Below are positions 26,351-36,253 of a stretch of DNA of 64,000 nucleotides, in pieces. The stretch covers positions 1 to 64,000 of the forward strand of contig NZ_AAVU01000037.1 in assembly GCF_000169095.1 (NCBI RefSeq). The letters run 5' to 3'. The stretch is from Lyngbya sp. PCC 8106 (GTDB lineage: Bacteria > Cyanobacteriota > Cyanobacteriia > Cyanobacteriales > Microcoleaceae). Within the stretch, counting starts at the first letter, position 1. Every line of letters starts with the position of its first letter. A program made the translations under genes and the position numbers. A model generated the notes under the pieces. That model worked only from the letters and a program-made list of their open reading frames with translations. It was not told where the DNA came from and ran no database searches.

Positions 26351-29326
26351 TCACATCAAAGCCCCCAAAGCCACAATCCGACTGATCTGATCCGTCGTTA
26401 AACCCGTGACCCCTGTAACATTCATCTGTTCATAAGCACCCAAAGCCCTCAACGTCTCCTGATACTGGGCAATTTGGGTATTCCAAAACTGAATTGTCCC
26501 TTCACAAGTTCCAATCGCCAAAATCTTACCATCGGTACTAAAAGCTAAAGCCCGAATGGGGTCAGGCGTGTGGTGTAACGTTCTCAAACACTCTCCCGTG
26601 TGTCGGTTCCACAACTTCACCGTACCATCATTACTACCTGTTGCTAAAATCGGTTCATCGGGACTATTGGTAATCGACTCAATCCGATGGGTATGTCCCC
26701 GCCAAGTTTGCAAACAAGTTTGATTGCTGACATCCCAAAGCTTCAGCGTACAATCATCACTACCACTGATCAAAATCGGTGCAATATCAGGTCGTTTAGC
26801 CGTCAAGTCCGAAGTCTGACCTTCATCGACCGCCAGCCAGTCTGTGGCGAAAGAAGAAGTTTCCCCACCCAAAGCTGTTCCCACTTCTAACCCTTCCCAG
26901 GGAGAATGAACGGGAACAAACATCACACAATTGACTCGTTCTTGATGTCCGATACAGGTTCTCAAACACTCTCCTGTATTGACATCCCACAACTGAATCG
27001 TCGAGTCTTCATTGCCACTTGCCAGAATACCATTTGAACTAAAAGTAATCGCAGCCACCCGACTTTTTGCTTCCATCTCCCGATAAACCCGACCTCGGCG
27101 AACATCCCAGAGACGAATCATCCCATCTTCGCCACAAGTCGCCAACATCTGTCCCCGATGACTCCACACAATCCCATTCACACCGCCATGATGTCCTGAC
27201 CACACCTGACGACAATGACCCGTTTGTATATCCCATAATCGAATTGTGCCATCCTTACTACTACTCGCTAGAGTTTGTCCATCATTACTCCACATCACTG
27301 CTGTCACCTCCGCCCGATGAGATGGACTCATCAACTGTTGTTGATTTTCAGATTGCAAAGACCACAACCGTACTTCTCCCCAAATATTCCCGGTGGCTAA
27401 ATAAGCATTATCATGACTAAAAGCGATCGCGGTAATTTCACCAATATTCGTCGTAAAAACAGAATGGGAAAGATTTGCATAGGCAAAATTCACCCGATGC
27501 AAATTCACCTGTTTTAAGTCCGCGTGCCAAACCGTTAAGTGAGAAAAATCATAACCACTCAAGTCAATTTGCAATCTAACACAGAGGTTTAACCAATTGC
27601 CGACACCATATCCAGACCCCTGCTTTTCCATTTCTCGCAGTCGATCTAAAATATTTTGAAGTTGCTCTAATAAAGCTCTCGAAGAACTAAACGTCATTTG
27701 TAACGCTCTGGCAATGGGTTCTAAAATCGAAGCCCGTTGATGTTCTCGCACAACTCGATTTCCGGTTGTTTTAGTCAAAGTATGCGTCACAAATTGCTTG
27801 ATCTCTCCACTGGTCAACTCACTCACAATTTGTTCGGTCAGACAATGGGTGAGATATTCCATCACCATTGGTTCGATAGTGTAATAGTTTTCTTCTCTCT
27901 TTTTTTTGCTTGTATTTTGGTCTTCACTGTTCGGATCAGCTTGCTTTTTTCGTCCTTCTCTTTTGACCAGCGATCGCCAAGTCAAAGCTTCCAACGCCTG
28001 CAAAATACTAGCTTGAGATACAGGCGGAATTAAATCTCGATGCAACCGTTTAACCGTTGTCTGTCCGTGATCAATAGCCAACCAAAACATAATCGTCATT
28101 TCCAGTGGCGATAACCGTTGAAATTGGGGATCAAGCAGTCGGCGAATGCCGTTGAAAATAACAGAACGATGTTCTAAAAATTGAGCAATTTCCCCTTCAA
28201 ATAAATCTTGAATCGCTGTAGAAACAATCTTTAAAGCGAGTGGACTATAACCATAAAGTTCACACAAACATAGTTTTTGTTCCGGCGAACCGTAGACCGA
28301 TTCTAGCAATGTGATCGCCGCATCCGGTGAACCTTCCAATAAAAACGAACGCACCGCCTGTCCAGTGCCTTCTAATGCCGCAATTTCGGGGGGTTTTTCC
28401 CGTGTCGTTAGTAGTAAACAACTTTGATGAACAGTTTCTCCCATCGCTCGAAAGAGTTCACCATAGCCTTCACATCCAGGGCGATAGCGTCCGGTTGTGC
28501 CTTCATGTAAAATTGTTTCTACATTATCTAAAACAATTAAACAGCGATAAGTTCGACATAAGCGGATCAATTCTCCAATTTCACTGAGAGAATTTGAACC
28601 CGTAGAAGCCGTTAAAGTCGGTGATAAATTTGTAGTCGTGTCAGAAGTATCGGGAGCAATAAAAGACAGAAGCTGAGTTAAAATGACTTTAGGTGCCGGG
28701 GCGTACCGCAGCGATCGCCAAATGACCACATCAAACTCATTTTTCAGCTGTTCGACCAGTTTCACAACTAATGCACTCTTACCGATGCCACCCATTCCCA
28801 TCACCGCCAGTAGTCGCACGGAGGAAGTCGTCCGCTGGGTTGATTCCCCGACTTCTAGGGACTGAGGTTCAGCTTGAATGTACTCTTGAAGTTGAGCCAA
28901 TTCAGTCTTCCGCCCATAAAAAATCGACACATCCGGGGCTTCTCCCCAGTCCCAACGCTTTTCAAGCAGGGATGAAGGGTTTTCGAGCAGTTGGGGGGCT
29001 GCTGAGAAAGAACTATTGCTACTGACGGGATTAGAAGTTCGTGAGAATGAAGCCGTCGGAGTCGGGGCTTGAGAACTGCTATATCGTTGAATGAGGAGAG
29101 AGCGGAAATTTTTCTTGGTCACTTTTTGGCCAAATACTTCCGAGAGTGAATGCCACAACCCTGCTGCCACCCCTTTGATATAGTCTGGATCATAACCTGC
29201 ATCTTCGGCAATGTCTGCATAGCCTTTACCTTCCCAGGAATGGCGAAAGACAAGCGTTTTTACTGTATTTAACGAACCTGGGGGTAAAGTTCTCTCTAAA
29301 ATGGCTAAGGCTTCCTCAACTTTCAT
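26351..29326 (-). CDS. STAND regulator: N-terminal HTH, NB-ARC ATPase, WD40 propeller
   Basis: This 991-residue protein begins with a helical domain (residues 1-85) containing SWEGKGYADIAEDAGYDPDY and VTKKNFRSLL, the small HTH-like module common at the front of cyanobacterial STAND proteins. An NB-ARC ATPase follows, with P-loop GMGGIGKSALV near residue 175 and CLIVLDNVETIL (Walker B) near 265. A short pentapeptide-like stretch (about 600) leads into seven WD40 repeats (about 650-965) ending in LWDV-type motifs, enough for one propeller, with an insertion between repeats four and five. Such proteins sense a ligand through the propeller and oligomerise; the partner is unknown. The start is ATG at 29326. 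Confidence 0.88.
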   Translation of the reverse strand: MKVEEALAILERTLPPGSLNTVKTLVFRHSWEGKGYADIAEDAGYDPDYIKGVAAGLWHSLSEVFGQKVTKKNFRSLLIQRYSSSQAPTPTASFSRTSNPVSSNSSFSAAPQLLENPSSLLEKRWDWGEAPDVSIFYGRKTELAQLQEYIQAEPQSLEVGESTQRTTSSVRLLAVMGMGGIGKSALVVKLVEQLKNEFDVVIWRSLRYAPAPKVILTQLLSFIAPDTSDTTTNLSPTLTASTGSNSLSEIGELIRLCRTYRCLIVLDNVETILHEGTTGRYRPGCEGYGELFRAMGETVHQSCLLLTTREKPPEIAALEGTGQAVRSFLLEGSPDAAITLLESVYGSPEQKLCLCELYGYSPLALKIVSTAIQDLFEGEIAQFLEHRSVIFNGIRRLLDPQFQRLSPLEMTIMFWLAIDHGQTTVKRLHRDLIPPVSQASILQALEALTWRSLVKREGRKKQADPNSEDQNTSKKKREENYYTIEPMVMEYLTHCLTEQIVSELTSGEIKQFVTHTLTKTTGNRVVREHQRASILEPIARALQMTFSSSRALLEQLQNILDRLREMEKQGSGYGVGNWLNLCVRLQIDLSGYDFSHLTVWHADLKQVNLHRVNFAYANLSHSVFTTNIGEITAIAFSHDNAYLATGNIWGEVRLWSLQSENQQQLMSPSHRAEVTAVMWSNDGQTLASSSKDGTIRLWDIQTGHCRQVWSGHHGGVNGIVWSHRGQMLATCGEDGMIRLWDVRRGRVYREMEAKSRVAAITFSSNGILASGNEDSTIQLWDVNTGECLRTCIGHQERVNCVMFVPVHSPWEGLEVGTALGGETSSFATDWLAVDEGQTSDLTAKRPDIAPILISGSDDCTLKLWDVSNQTCLQTWRGHTHRIESITNSPDEPILATGSNDGTVKLWNRHTGECLRTLHHTPDPIRALAFSTDGKILAIGTCEGTIQFWNTQIAQYQETLRALGAYEQMNVTGVTGLTTDQISRIVALGALM

Positions 29327-30235
29327 TCGCGCTCACGCTTTCTCGCATCTGTTTTCTCTTTTTCTGATTTTACTTTACTCACCCTGACAAGAGATTGTCC
29401 GGATCGAGACAATCAGACAAAATGGTATATCTAGATGATCTCAAAGTTTTAGCTGATTGATTTGTATCAAACTTACTGACCTCAATATGTTTAAATTGCT
29501 ACACTCTGCCGGGGTTGGGCTGGAGAATGACTGAGTTAATGATGATTGTTTTCTAGTTGAGATCTAGAATCTCGACGTGATTTATCTTGCTTAAATAGAA
29601 GTTAAAAATATTTAAAGTTTTTGAGGCAGTTGTCAAAGATTTTGATTTTGGCAGTAAGTTTCAGTCCTCATTCAATTCGATCTGATCTGATTTAAAAGTC
29701 ATCAAAATTGATATCAAGGTTTAAATCACCGTCCGCAAAAATTTGATTTTTTTATTCAAAAAACCTGGACTGATGGCAAAATAAAAAGTTTAGTTTATCC
29801 TCGATCTTAGATGAAGATTTTCAGCAAAATAAATAGTTTTGAGTGATTAGTCAGCAGATTAAATGTCTCTCTAAGAGAAGCCATCAAATCCCCAGATGAT
29901 CACTGTAAGAATTACCTATTTGTTGTGGAATCTCATTAGAGATATCTAGATAATGTGCAGAAGATCTAACAAAAACCTAACAAAAACCTCACTTTTCCCT
30001 AACTTTTCTCTCTAGACAGTTTTCCGATACATCACTTAATCCTTACTGACAGAACATAGACAATAGATTTAATCTAAAAGTAAGCTGAGTAGAAGGCAAA
30101 ACTAAACTTAAAATTATCACGTTCTATAACAGGTATAATCGGACAGGGTAGCAGAAAATACAGAATAGAAAAAATTTAAGTTTTGTTGTGCCTCTCTACA
30201 GAAAAAACAAACCCTAATTCAGATGATATTGAGTT
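29327..30235. other. Long A+T-rich divergent intergenic region
   Basis: No gene seen in 909 bases between the divergent NB-ARC gene and the 68-codon gene. It holds an 8-bp hairpin with one G-T pair (29556-29576) and a regular 11-bp direct repeat (29966-30003, listed separately). Confidence 0.45.
29966..30003 (+). promoter_or_regulatory. Four direct repeats spaced 11 bp (possible response-regulator site)
   Basis: CTAAC occurs at 29966, 29977 and 29999, and CTCAC at 29988, giving an exact 11-base period. Tandem direct repeats with one helical turn of spacing are typical of OmpR/PhoB-family binding sites, such as Pho boxes. The site is about 230 bases before the small gene at 30236. The regulator is not identified. 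Confidence 0.4.
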
Positions 30236-30442
30236 ATGAATTCTCAAGCTATGTCTGCTTTCAACCCTCTAACAATTGGCCAAGTCATCGATCAGATCAT
30301 TGCCACAGGGCAACTGACTCTAAATGATCAAAAACTACTGCACAACTTAAGTCGCATCCAGCCTTCAATTAGCCACGAAGAAAATCATAAAATCCAGAAA
30401 TTGCGAGAGCGACTACAAATGGGTTTACTCAAACTCACCTAG
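30236..30442 (+). CDS. Small hypothetical protein, 68 residues
   Basis: I do not recognise it by name. The product is all-alpha: IGQVIDQIIATGQLTLNDQ and EENHKIQKLRERLQMGLLKL form two or three amphipathic helices, with no Cys, signal peptide or membrane segment. Its composition resembles small cyanobacterial proteins of unknown role. A second in-frame ATG lies five codons in. It stands alone after a 900-base leader and ends 50 bases before a strong hairpin, which supports it being a real transcription unit. Confidence 0.6.
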   Translation: MNSQAMSAFNPLTIGQVIDQIIATGQLTLNDQKLLHNLSRIQPSISHEENHKIQKLRERLQMGLLKLT

Positions 30443-30490
30443 TCGAATCAATCAAAATTTTCACCTCTAAACCCGTAAATCCCTAAATAA

Positions 30491-30537
30491 AATCCGACGA
30501 AATTGGAGAGAAAAAATCTCCTCTCAAGCGTCGGATT
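30491..30537. terminator. Nested hairpin between convergent genes
   Basis: A perfect 9-bp outer stem (AATCCGACG at 30491-30499, CGTCGGATT at 30529-30537) encloses an inner 5-bp stem (GGAGA at 30505-30509, TCTCC at 30517-30521). It lies between the ends of the small gene and the transporter gene, where a bidirectional terminator would be expected. A long T-tract is lacking. Confidence 0.5.
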
Positions 30538-30578
30538 CTCAATAGAAACGGTATAAATTCCCGCTCGGATTGTCAGGT

Positions 30579-32834
30579 TCACTGTTTGGTGGGAGTTGTT
30601 TCTTGTAAAATTTCAGCAAACGCAAAATTCGGAGCAGCTAAAACAAAAATTGTCGGAGGTAAACCTTCAGCCATTTTTTGCAAACCTTCATAATATTCAC
30701 TATAATTCAACTCGGGAGACGGTTGAGCCATACCCAAGAAAACTAAATCTGCATTGGATGAAGATTCATGCAAAATTTCTGGGAACGGTTTTCCCTCAGA
30801 AACAATCACATTTGGTGTTGCTCCAATGCGTAACTGTTCAACAACTTCTGCTAAATTCAAACGAGCCGCCTGAGCCGCCGTTTCATTTCCGACGACTAAC
30901 TTTAAATGGATCTCGGCTCCCCGCCAATCAATACTGGTTCGTAACAGATAAGACAAAATTAACATCAAGCCACCATTGGCATTCAAACCTCCCCACCAGA
31001 CATCAATCTTTTTACGCCGTTTAAACTCAGATTCCGTTGAGCGAAAAATAATTACACTACGTTCTCGCTTATTGAGTTCCGCAATCATCTGACAATAAGA
31101 ATCCCGACGTTTAGAAGATTGACTATCTCCTAACAGCACCGTATTGGGAATCAGTGGGCCAATCCCATAAGAATCAATTAACTGTTGAGCGCCCACAAAC
31201 GGATCAGACGCCGTAATCACCCGTACCAAGCCTTGAATCCCGCGTTTATCCAAATATTCGCGCAGTGTCGCTTCCATTTCACCACACTGAACGGGATCAC
31301 GAGAACCACTGGGTAAAACAGTACAAAGGGTAAATAAACTGCGGTTGTGAGTAAAAGTAGAAGCCAGTTCTACTAAATGCCATCGTTTAGTCGGAGCGCC
31401 AGAGAAGGTTAAAATATGAGGACGCCAATTTTTGGTATCCGGCGTGTAACTCAGTTGCAGGATGCCCATTCTCACCAACGCCATCCAAATCCCTTGGCGC
31501 ACATCACCCCAAGCCGCTTCGAGTTCTCGCCGTTCCAACCAGATGTAGATACTGAAGACAATAATCGCAGCCATGACAGTCGCCACAGCATCGATCAAAA
31601 ACATCACGCCTAAGCAGCCGACTACACCCAAGAGTGAAAAAATCCAATGAACTTTGAAAGACGGACGAAATGAAGGACTTCTCAGGAAACTTTCCAATCC
31701 TGCGGCTAAGTTTAAGACTAGATAAGTCGTGAGAAAGAACATACTGAGAACCGGAGCAATTAGGTTTAAATCTCCCACTGCGACAGCGAGCAACACAAAA
31801 CCCAAAGTTACTGCTGTTGCGATGCGAGGCTCATCTTGTTCTCCGCTTCCGGTGCCGAGAAAGCGCAACCAAGGGGGCAAAATTCCATCTCGGGCTAAGG
31901 CTTGCAATACCCGAGGCGCTCCTAAAATACTCCCTAAAGCACTGGATAATGTTGCTCCCCAAACGCCTAATAAAACCGAAGGCCCCCAGATAGCAATACG
32001 TTTCATAACCAGCGGATCAGCCAATAGCAACTCTGTTCCTGCACCTTTCACTAAAAACAGGGGAATCAGCATATAAATGATGTAACCCGTAATCACAGCC
32101 GCCAAGGTGCCAACCGGGATAGATTTTGTCGGATCTCGTAAATCTCCCGACATATTCACCCCCGCCATAATCCCCGTTACCGCCGGAAAGAAGACCGCAA
32201 AAACCTGCCAAAACCCAACTTTAACCGTGCTACGGGCAACTTCTAACTCAATGTCTGTGACGGCTAAAGGTTCGGGGAGTAAAATCGCTCCGCCAATAAA
32301 ACAAATCAGCGATAAGACGATCGCGGCCATAATGAAATACTGAGCTTTAATGGCGAGTTCTGCGGACTTGACCGCCACAATTGTCACTAGAATTGTGGTA
32401 ATTAACGCCACAACCCTGACATCTAACTGCGGAAAGGTAATTTTCAGACTTTCAGCAAAACCAATCGTGTACAACGCCACTGAAATAGCTTGAGCAAAAT
32501 AAAGCGGAATGCCAACTGCCCCCCCTGATTCGATCCCCAAGGAGCGACTAATCATATAGTAAGCCCCGCCAGTACGGACGACTCGATCCGTGGAAATGGC
32601 ACAAATGGATAGAGAGGTCAAAAAGGTAATAGAGGTGGAAAGCGTAACAATAACCAACGTTCCACCTAAGCCGACCTGTCCGACAACCCACCCAAATCGT
32701 AAGTACATGATCACGCCCAGAATCGTTAAAATTGAGGGCGTATAAACACCACCAAACGTCCCTAAACCTGTACCTGGTTGTTGGGGAGGCTGAGGATTTG
32801 ATGGTTCCGAACGAGGAAACACGAGGAATTTCAC
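30579..32834 (-). CDS. SLC12-type cation-chloride cotransporter / amino-acid permease
   Basis: This 751-residue protein has about 12 membrane helices (about residues 28-430), followed by a 300-residue cytoplasmic domain. The first helices read GTFGGVYTPSILTILGVIMYLRFGWVVGQ, characteristic of the cation-chloride cotransporter (SLC12) branch of the APC superfamily. RTGGAYYMISRSLG and AGVNMSGDLRDPTKSIP are further family landmarks. The C-terminal domain has alternating strands and helices, as in the SLC12 regulatory domain. Members move chloride with Na+ and/or K+; the ion set is not predictable here. The start codon is GTG at 32834. Confidence 0.88.
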   Translation of the reverse strand: MKFLVFPRSEPSNPQPPQQPGTGLGTFGGVYTPSILTILGVIMYLRFGWVVGQVGLGGTLVIVTLSTSITFLTSLSICAISTDRVVRTGGAYYMISRSLGIESGGAVGIPLYFAQAISVALYTIGFAESLKITFPQLDVRVVALITTILVTIVAVKSAELAIKAQYFIMAAIVLSLICFIGGAILLPEPLAVTDIELEVARSTVKVGFWQVFAVFFPAVTGIMAGVNMSGDLRDPTKSIPVGTLAAVITGYIIYMLIPLFLVKGAGTELLLADPLVMKRIAIWGPSVLLGVWGATLSSALGSILGAPRVLQALARDGILPPWLRFLGTGSGEQDEPRIATAVTLGFVLLAVAVGDLNLIAPVLSMFFLTTYLVLNLAAGLESFLRSPSFRPSFKVHWIFSLLGVVGCLGVMFLIDAVATVMAAIIVFSIYIWLERRELEAAWGDVRQGIWMALVRMGILQLSYTPDTKNWRPHILTFSGAPTKRWHLVELASTFTHNRSLFTLCTVLPSGSRDPVQCGEMEATLREYLDKRGIQGLVRVITASDPFVGAQQLIDSYGIGPLIPNTVLLGDSQSSKRRDSYCQMIAELNKRERSVIIFRSTESEFKRRKKIDVWWGGLNANGGLMLILSYLLRTSIDWRGAEIHLKLVVGNETAAQAARLNLAEVVEQLRIGATPNVIVSEGKPFPEILHESSSNADLVFLGMAQPSPELNYSEYYEGLQKMAEGLPPTIFVLAAPNFAFAEILQETTPTKQ

Positions 32835-33036
32835 GTTTGTCGTTGAGTTCTAATACAAATAACAAGGATTAACTAAACTCCTTGTCTATCTTATTGTGCA
32901 GCGAAAAGCTGACAATCTAGCTTAACAGCCTTTTTAGTGATCAGTTATCAATGTCACCCTAAATAAATCCTGTGGGTCTAAACCCAACCCCAGGCTTTGA
33001 ACCCTGAGATTTGAACTTCTCAACATCTCAATTCTA

Positions 33037-34440
33037 TTAACTGCTCATTGCTGTCGGACGATGATTCCAGGGTTTAGCGGCTTCGAGTTGAGCAGCGATG
33101 GCAATCAAAGTAATTTCATCAGCAGGTTTACCAATTAACTGCACCCCAATCGGTAATCCTTCAGCACTCAAACCTGTCGGAATGGCGATCGCTGGCTGTC
33201 CTGTCGCATTAAAAGGCGGACAAGGAGCAATCCATTTGATGATCTCTTCGATGGTTTCTTCCGGAGATAGATGTTCATATTCTCCCACACGAATCGCTGA
33301 GTGCATATAGGTCGGAAGAAGTAAAATATCAAACTGATCAAAAAAGGCAACGATTCGACGAGCAACCCCTTGCATTTGACTCACCGCCCGTAAATAATCT
33401 CCGGCTGATCCGGTTTGTTCGAGTAACCATTGGTTCATCGGGGTCAGTAAGTCCTTGGGAATACCGGATGCCGCTACACCCGCTTGCCAAACGGCTTTAA
33501 ACGGTTCAATCAAATCGGTAAAATCTGGACAACCCCGTTCTACTTGATGTCCCATGTCTTCTAAAAGCTGCACGGTATCTTTAACCGCATCTTGACAAGC
33601 TTCTGAGGCTTCACCAACCGGAGGAATTTTGGTTGAAAAGGCAATTTTTAGTGATCCGATCGGGTGTTGAGTTGCGTGTAGAAATGAAATCTCTGGATCG
33701 GGCAACCAGTAGGGATCTCCAGTCACATAACCCGACATGACATCCAGTAAGGCGGCGGCATCTGCTACTGTCCGAGCAATTGGCCCGTTCGTGGAAATGC
33801 CACTTTGATAGTCACCGACGGGGGCATGAGAAATACGACCCCGAGACGGTTTGAGTCCGACTAACCCACAACAAAAAGCGGGGCCACGTAAAGATCCTCC
33901 TCCATCGGAACCGTGAGCGATCGCACAAAGTCCCGCCGCCACAGAAGCCGCAGCACCCCCACTCGAGCCTCCCGGAGTATGGTCTAAATTCCAAGGATTA
34001 CGAGCCGGCCGAAAGCCTTCGGGTTCAGTATAGGGCAGTGAACCCACTTCTGAGGTTGCGGTTTTGCCAATAATAATAAATCCAGCTTGACGAATGCGGG
34101 TGACAACGGCATCATCGGAAGTCGCTTCTTGGTTCATCAACACCCGAGAACCGTAAGTACAACGAACTCCGGCTACGGCATTGAGATCTTTGATAGAAAT
34201 AGGAACCCCGAAAAAGGGGGGAAGTTCTAAAGGATCAAGAGTGGCGAGTTGTTCCGTTTGGGTTTGCGCCTCTGCGATCGCCGTCTCTGCCATGACTGTA
34301 AAGTAGCAGCCGAGCTGCTGATTAAACAACTCAATCCGATTGAGATAAAGTTCAACTAATTCTGTCGGTGAGAGTTGTTTGCTGCGGATCAGTTGGGCTT
34401 GCTTAAGTGCAGAACTAAAGGCGAGATCGTCGAGATTCAT
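33037..34440 (-). CDS. Amidase (amidase-signature family)
   Basis: This 467-residue enzyme belongs to the amidase-signature family with the Ser-cisSer-Lys triad. The Lys is in GVPISIKDLNAVAG near residue 85, the cis-Ser is in TPGGSSGGAAASVAAG near 160, and the nucleophile Ser lies in DGGGSLRGPAFCCGLVGLKP near 182. It resembles GatA but stands alone without gatB or gatC, so it is more likely an amide or nitrile-metabolism amidase than the tRNA amidotransferase. Cytoplasmic. The start is ATG at 34440. It is divergent from pilT across a 358-base spacer. Confidence 0.88.
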   Translation of the reverse strand: MNLDDLAFSSALKQAQLIRSKQLSPTELVELYLNRIELFNQQLGCYFTVMAETAIAEAQTQTEQLATLDPLELPPFFGVPISIKDLNAVAGVRCTYGSRVLMNQEATSDDAVVTRIRQAGFIIIGKTATSEVGSLPYTEPEGFRPARNPWNLDHTPGGSSGGAAASVAAGLCAIAHGSDGGGSLRGPAFCCGLVGLKPSRGRISHAPVGDYQSGISTNGPIARTVADAAALLDVMSGYVTGDPYWLPDPEISFLHATQHPIGSLKIAFSTKIPPVGEASEACQDAVKDTVQLLEDMGHQVERGCPDFTDLIEPFKAVWQAGVAASGIPKDLLTPMNQWLLEQTGSAGDYLRAVSQMQGVARRIVAFFDQFDILLLPTYMHSAIRVGEYEHLSPEETIEEIIKWIAPCPPFNATGQPAIAIPTGLSAEGLPIGVQLIGKPADEITLIAIAAQLEAAKPWNHRPTAMSS

Positions 34441-34798
34441 AATATACAGTTTAGAGGTTTAACCTGATTTTCCTCAATCTTGAGGTTTTTTCGACAAGAA
34501 GTTGATTTTGTCATTTGATTTGGGGAATACTGATGGATTGAGACTGTCTTTTCAGTTGAATCCTCCAATTTTCGCATTTGACAAATTCACAACTTTACCC
34601 ATTAATAGTATGGCTACACCCTGAGCTTTTACATCTTAAAAAAAATACAAGTTACCGATGATTCCGCCCTTTGACGAGGGAGACAGCACGAACCGTTTGT
34701 CAATTCTTGAGTCTCTTTGCGATCTTCAAGAATTCAAGGCTAGACTGAACTTAAATCTCTACCCCAGTCCTCTCATCAATTATTAAGGTAGTGCAATT
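34441..34798. promoter_or_regulatory. Divergent spacer upstream of pilT with a 9-bp inverted repeat
   Basis: No gene seen. AATTCTTGA at 34702-34710 and TCAAGAATT at 34726-34734 form a perfect 9-bp inverted repeat with a 15-base gap, about 65 bases before the pilT start. It could be an operator or a leader hairpin of the pilT transcript. Confidence 0.4.
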
Positions 34799-36076
34799 AT
34801 GACACAAGCATCTCGTCCTCCTGTTCCACCGCCACCGAAAGTCCCTCGTCCACCTGCACCTCCAAAAGTGGGTCGTTCTCCCGGTGTTTCGAGTGAAGTT
34901 GCCACTCCTCAAGCCCCCCCTCAAGCCCAGAATCCTGCTGCTGAAGCCCCTCAATTGGCTCAACCGGTTGCTTCGGGAGCGGCTGGCTCTCGGCGAGGCC
35001 CTGGCCCAACAGAAGGACATCCAACCCTCAGAGAAATTGTTATACGAGCCAATGAAGAAGGCATTTCTGACCTTCACTTAGGGGTGAATGAAGAACCTCG
35101 CTTCCGTAAACGGGGTGATATTGTCTCCCCTGGCTATCCGGTGACGGACTTAAATACTTTTATGAGTTGGTTACGGGAATGTATGAGCGATGATGAAATT
35201 GGATATTTTCAACAAAATTTAGACTTTGATGGTGCTTTTGACTTTGGCTTTGTGCGGGTGCGGATTAGTGCTTTTGATACCTTAAGAGGCCCCTCAATGG
35301 TATTACGATTGATTGCAGCTACAATTTTGACTATGGAGCAACTCAATCTACCAGAAGTCTTTAAAAAAATCTGCCACTACCACAAGGGACTGATGTTAAT
35401 CACGGGGCCGACGGGTTCAGGGAAGTCTACGACCCTGGCGGCGATGATTGACTACATGAATAAAACTTTCCCTTATCATATTATTACCATTGAAGATCCG
35501 GTAGAATTTGTTCACGAAAGCAAAACAGCGTTGATTAAACACCGGGAAGTCGGACGTCATACCCTGAAGTTTTTTAACGCCCTCAAAGGAGCTTTGCGTC
35601 AAGATCCCGATATGATGCTAGTCGGTGAAATTCGGGATAAAGAAACCATGCAAATTGCGCTCAAAGCTTCAACAACAGGTCACTTAGTCGCCGGAACTTT
35701 ACACACCAACAGCGCAATTAAAACTCTAACTCGGATTTTAGATATGTTCTCGGCGGAAGAACAGAAATCGATTAAAGTCTCAATTTCCGAATCGTTGGTG
35801 GCTATTATTGCTCAGTTACTTTGTAAAACCACTGATGGTAAACGGGCGGCTTTTCATGACATCTTAATCAATACTGATGTCATCAAAGAATACATTGTTA
35901 AAGATCAGTACGAAGAAATTAACCAAATCATGCTTAAAGATACCTATGAAGGTATGACCACGATGAATAAATCTCTTTACACTCTCTATCAAGAAGGTCG
36001 AATTACAGAAGAAACCTGTCTAGATATGTCACCCTACCCTAATGAGATGGGTCAAATGCTACGGGGCCGCGTTTAG
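34799..36076 (+). CDS. pilT: Type IV pilus retraction ATPase, PilT-like
   Basis: This 425-residue ATPase has a Pro-rich N-terminal tail (residues 1-65, PPVPPPPKVPRPPAPPK), then the PilT N-domain from TLREIVIRANEEGISDLHLG. The Walker A motif GPTGSGKSTT lies near residue 204, the Walker B-like MLVGEIRD near 277 and the His box TGHLVAGTLHTN near 296. PilT hexamers pull pili back and drive twitching and phototaxis. The long Pro-rich tail suggests the cyanobacterial PilT2-type paralogue rather than the shorter PilT1; this assignment is tentative. The start is ATG at 34799. No pilB or pilC lies next to it. Confidence 0.92.
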   Translation: MTQASRPPVPPPPKVPRPPAPPKVGRSPGVSSEVATPQAPPQAQNPAAEAPQLAQPVASGAAGSRRGPGPTEGHPTLREIVIRANEEGISDLHLGVNEEPRFRKRGDIVSPGYPVTDLNTFMSWLRECMSDDEIGYFQQNLDFDGAFDFGFVRVRISAFDTLRGPSMVLRLIAATILTMEQLNLPEVFKKICHYHKGLMLITGPTGSGKSTTLAAMIDYMNKTFPYHIITIEDPVEFVHESKTALIKHREVGRHTLKFFNALKGALRQDPDMMLVGEIRDKETMQIALKASTTGHLVAGTLHTNSAIKTLTRILDMFSAEEQKSIKVSISESLVAIIAQLLCKTTDGKRAAFHDILINTDVIKEYIVKDQYEEINQIMLKDTYEGMTTMNKSLYTLYQEGRITEETCLDMSPYPNEMGQMLRGRV

Positions 36077-36253
36077 TCATCGTTGGGATCAAGTCTAAGA
36101 AAAGTCTGAAGTTTTAAGCCTTTGATCTCAACTTTAAGGTAAAGTGTGAATTGTGAGGTATTTTATTGAGCCTAACTTAGCGGTCACAGTTCACACTTCT
36201 ATATAATTGATTTGTGAAGTTATCCAATTTCTTTGGTTCTTTAATCGGTAGCC

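Noticed and set aside
33037..34440. Assignment of the amidase as GatA
   Set aside because: No gatB or gatC nearby, and the enzyme differs from GatA in the region around the nucleophile; only the family is claimed.
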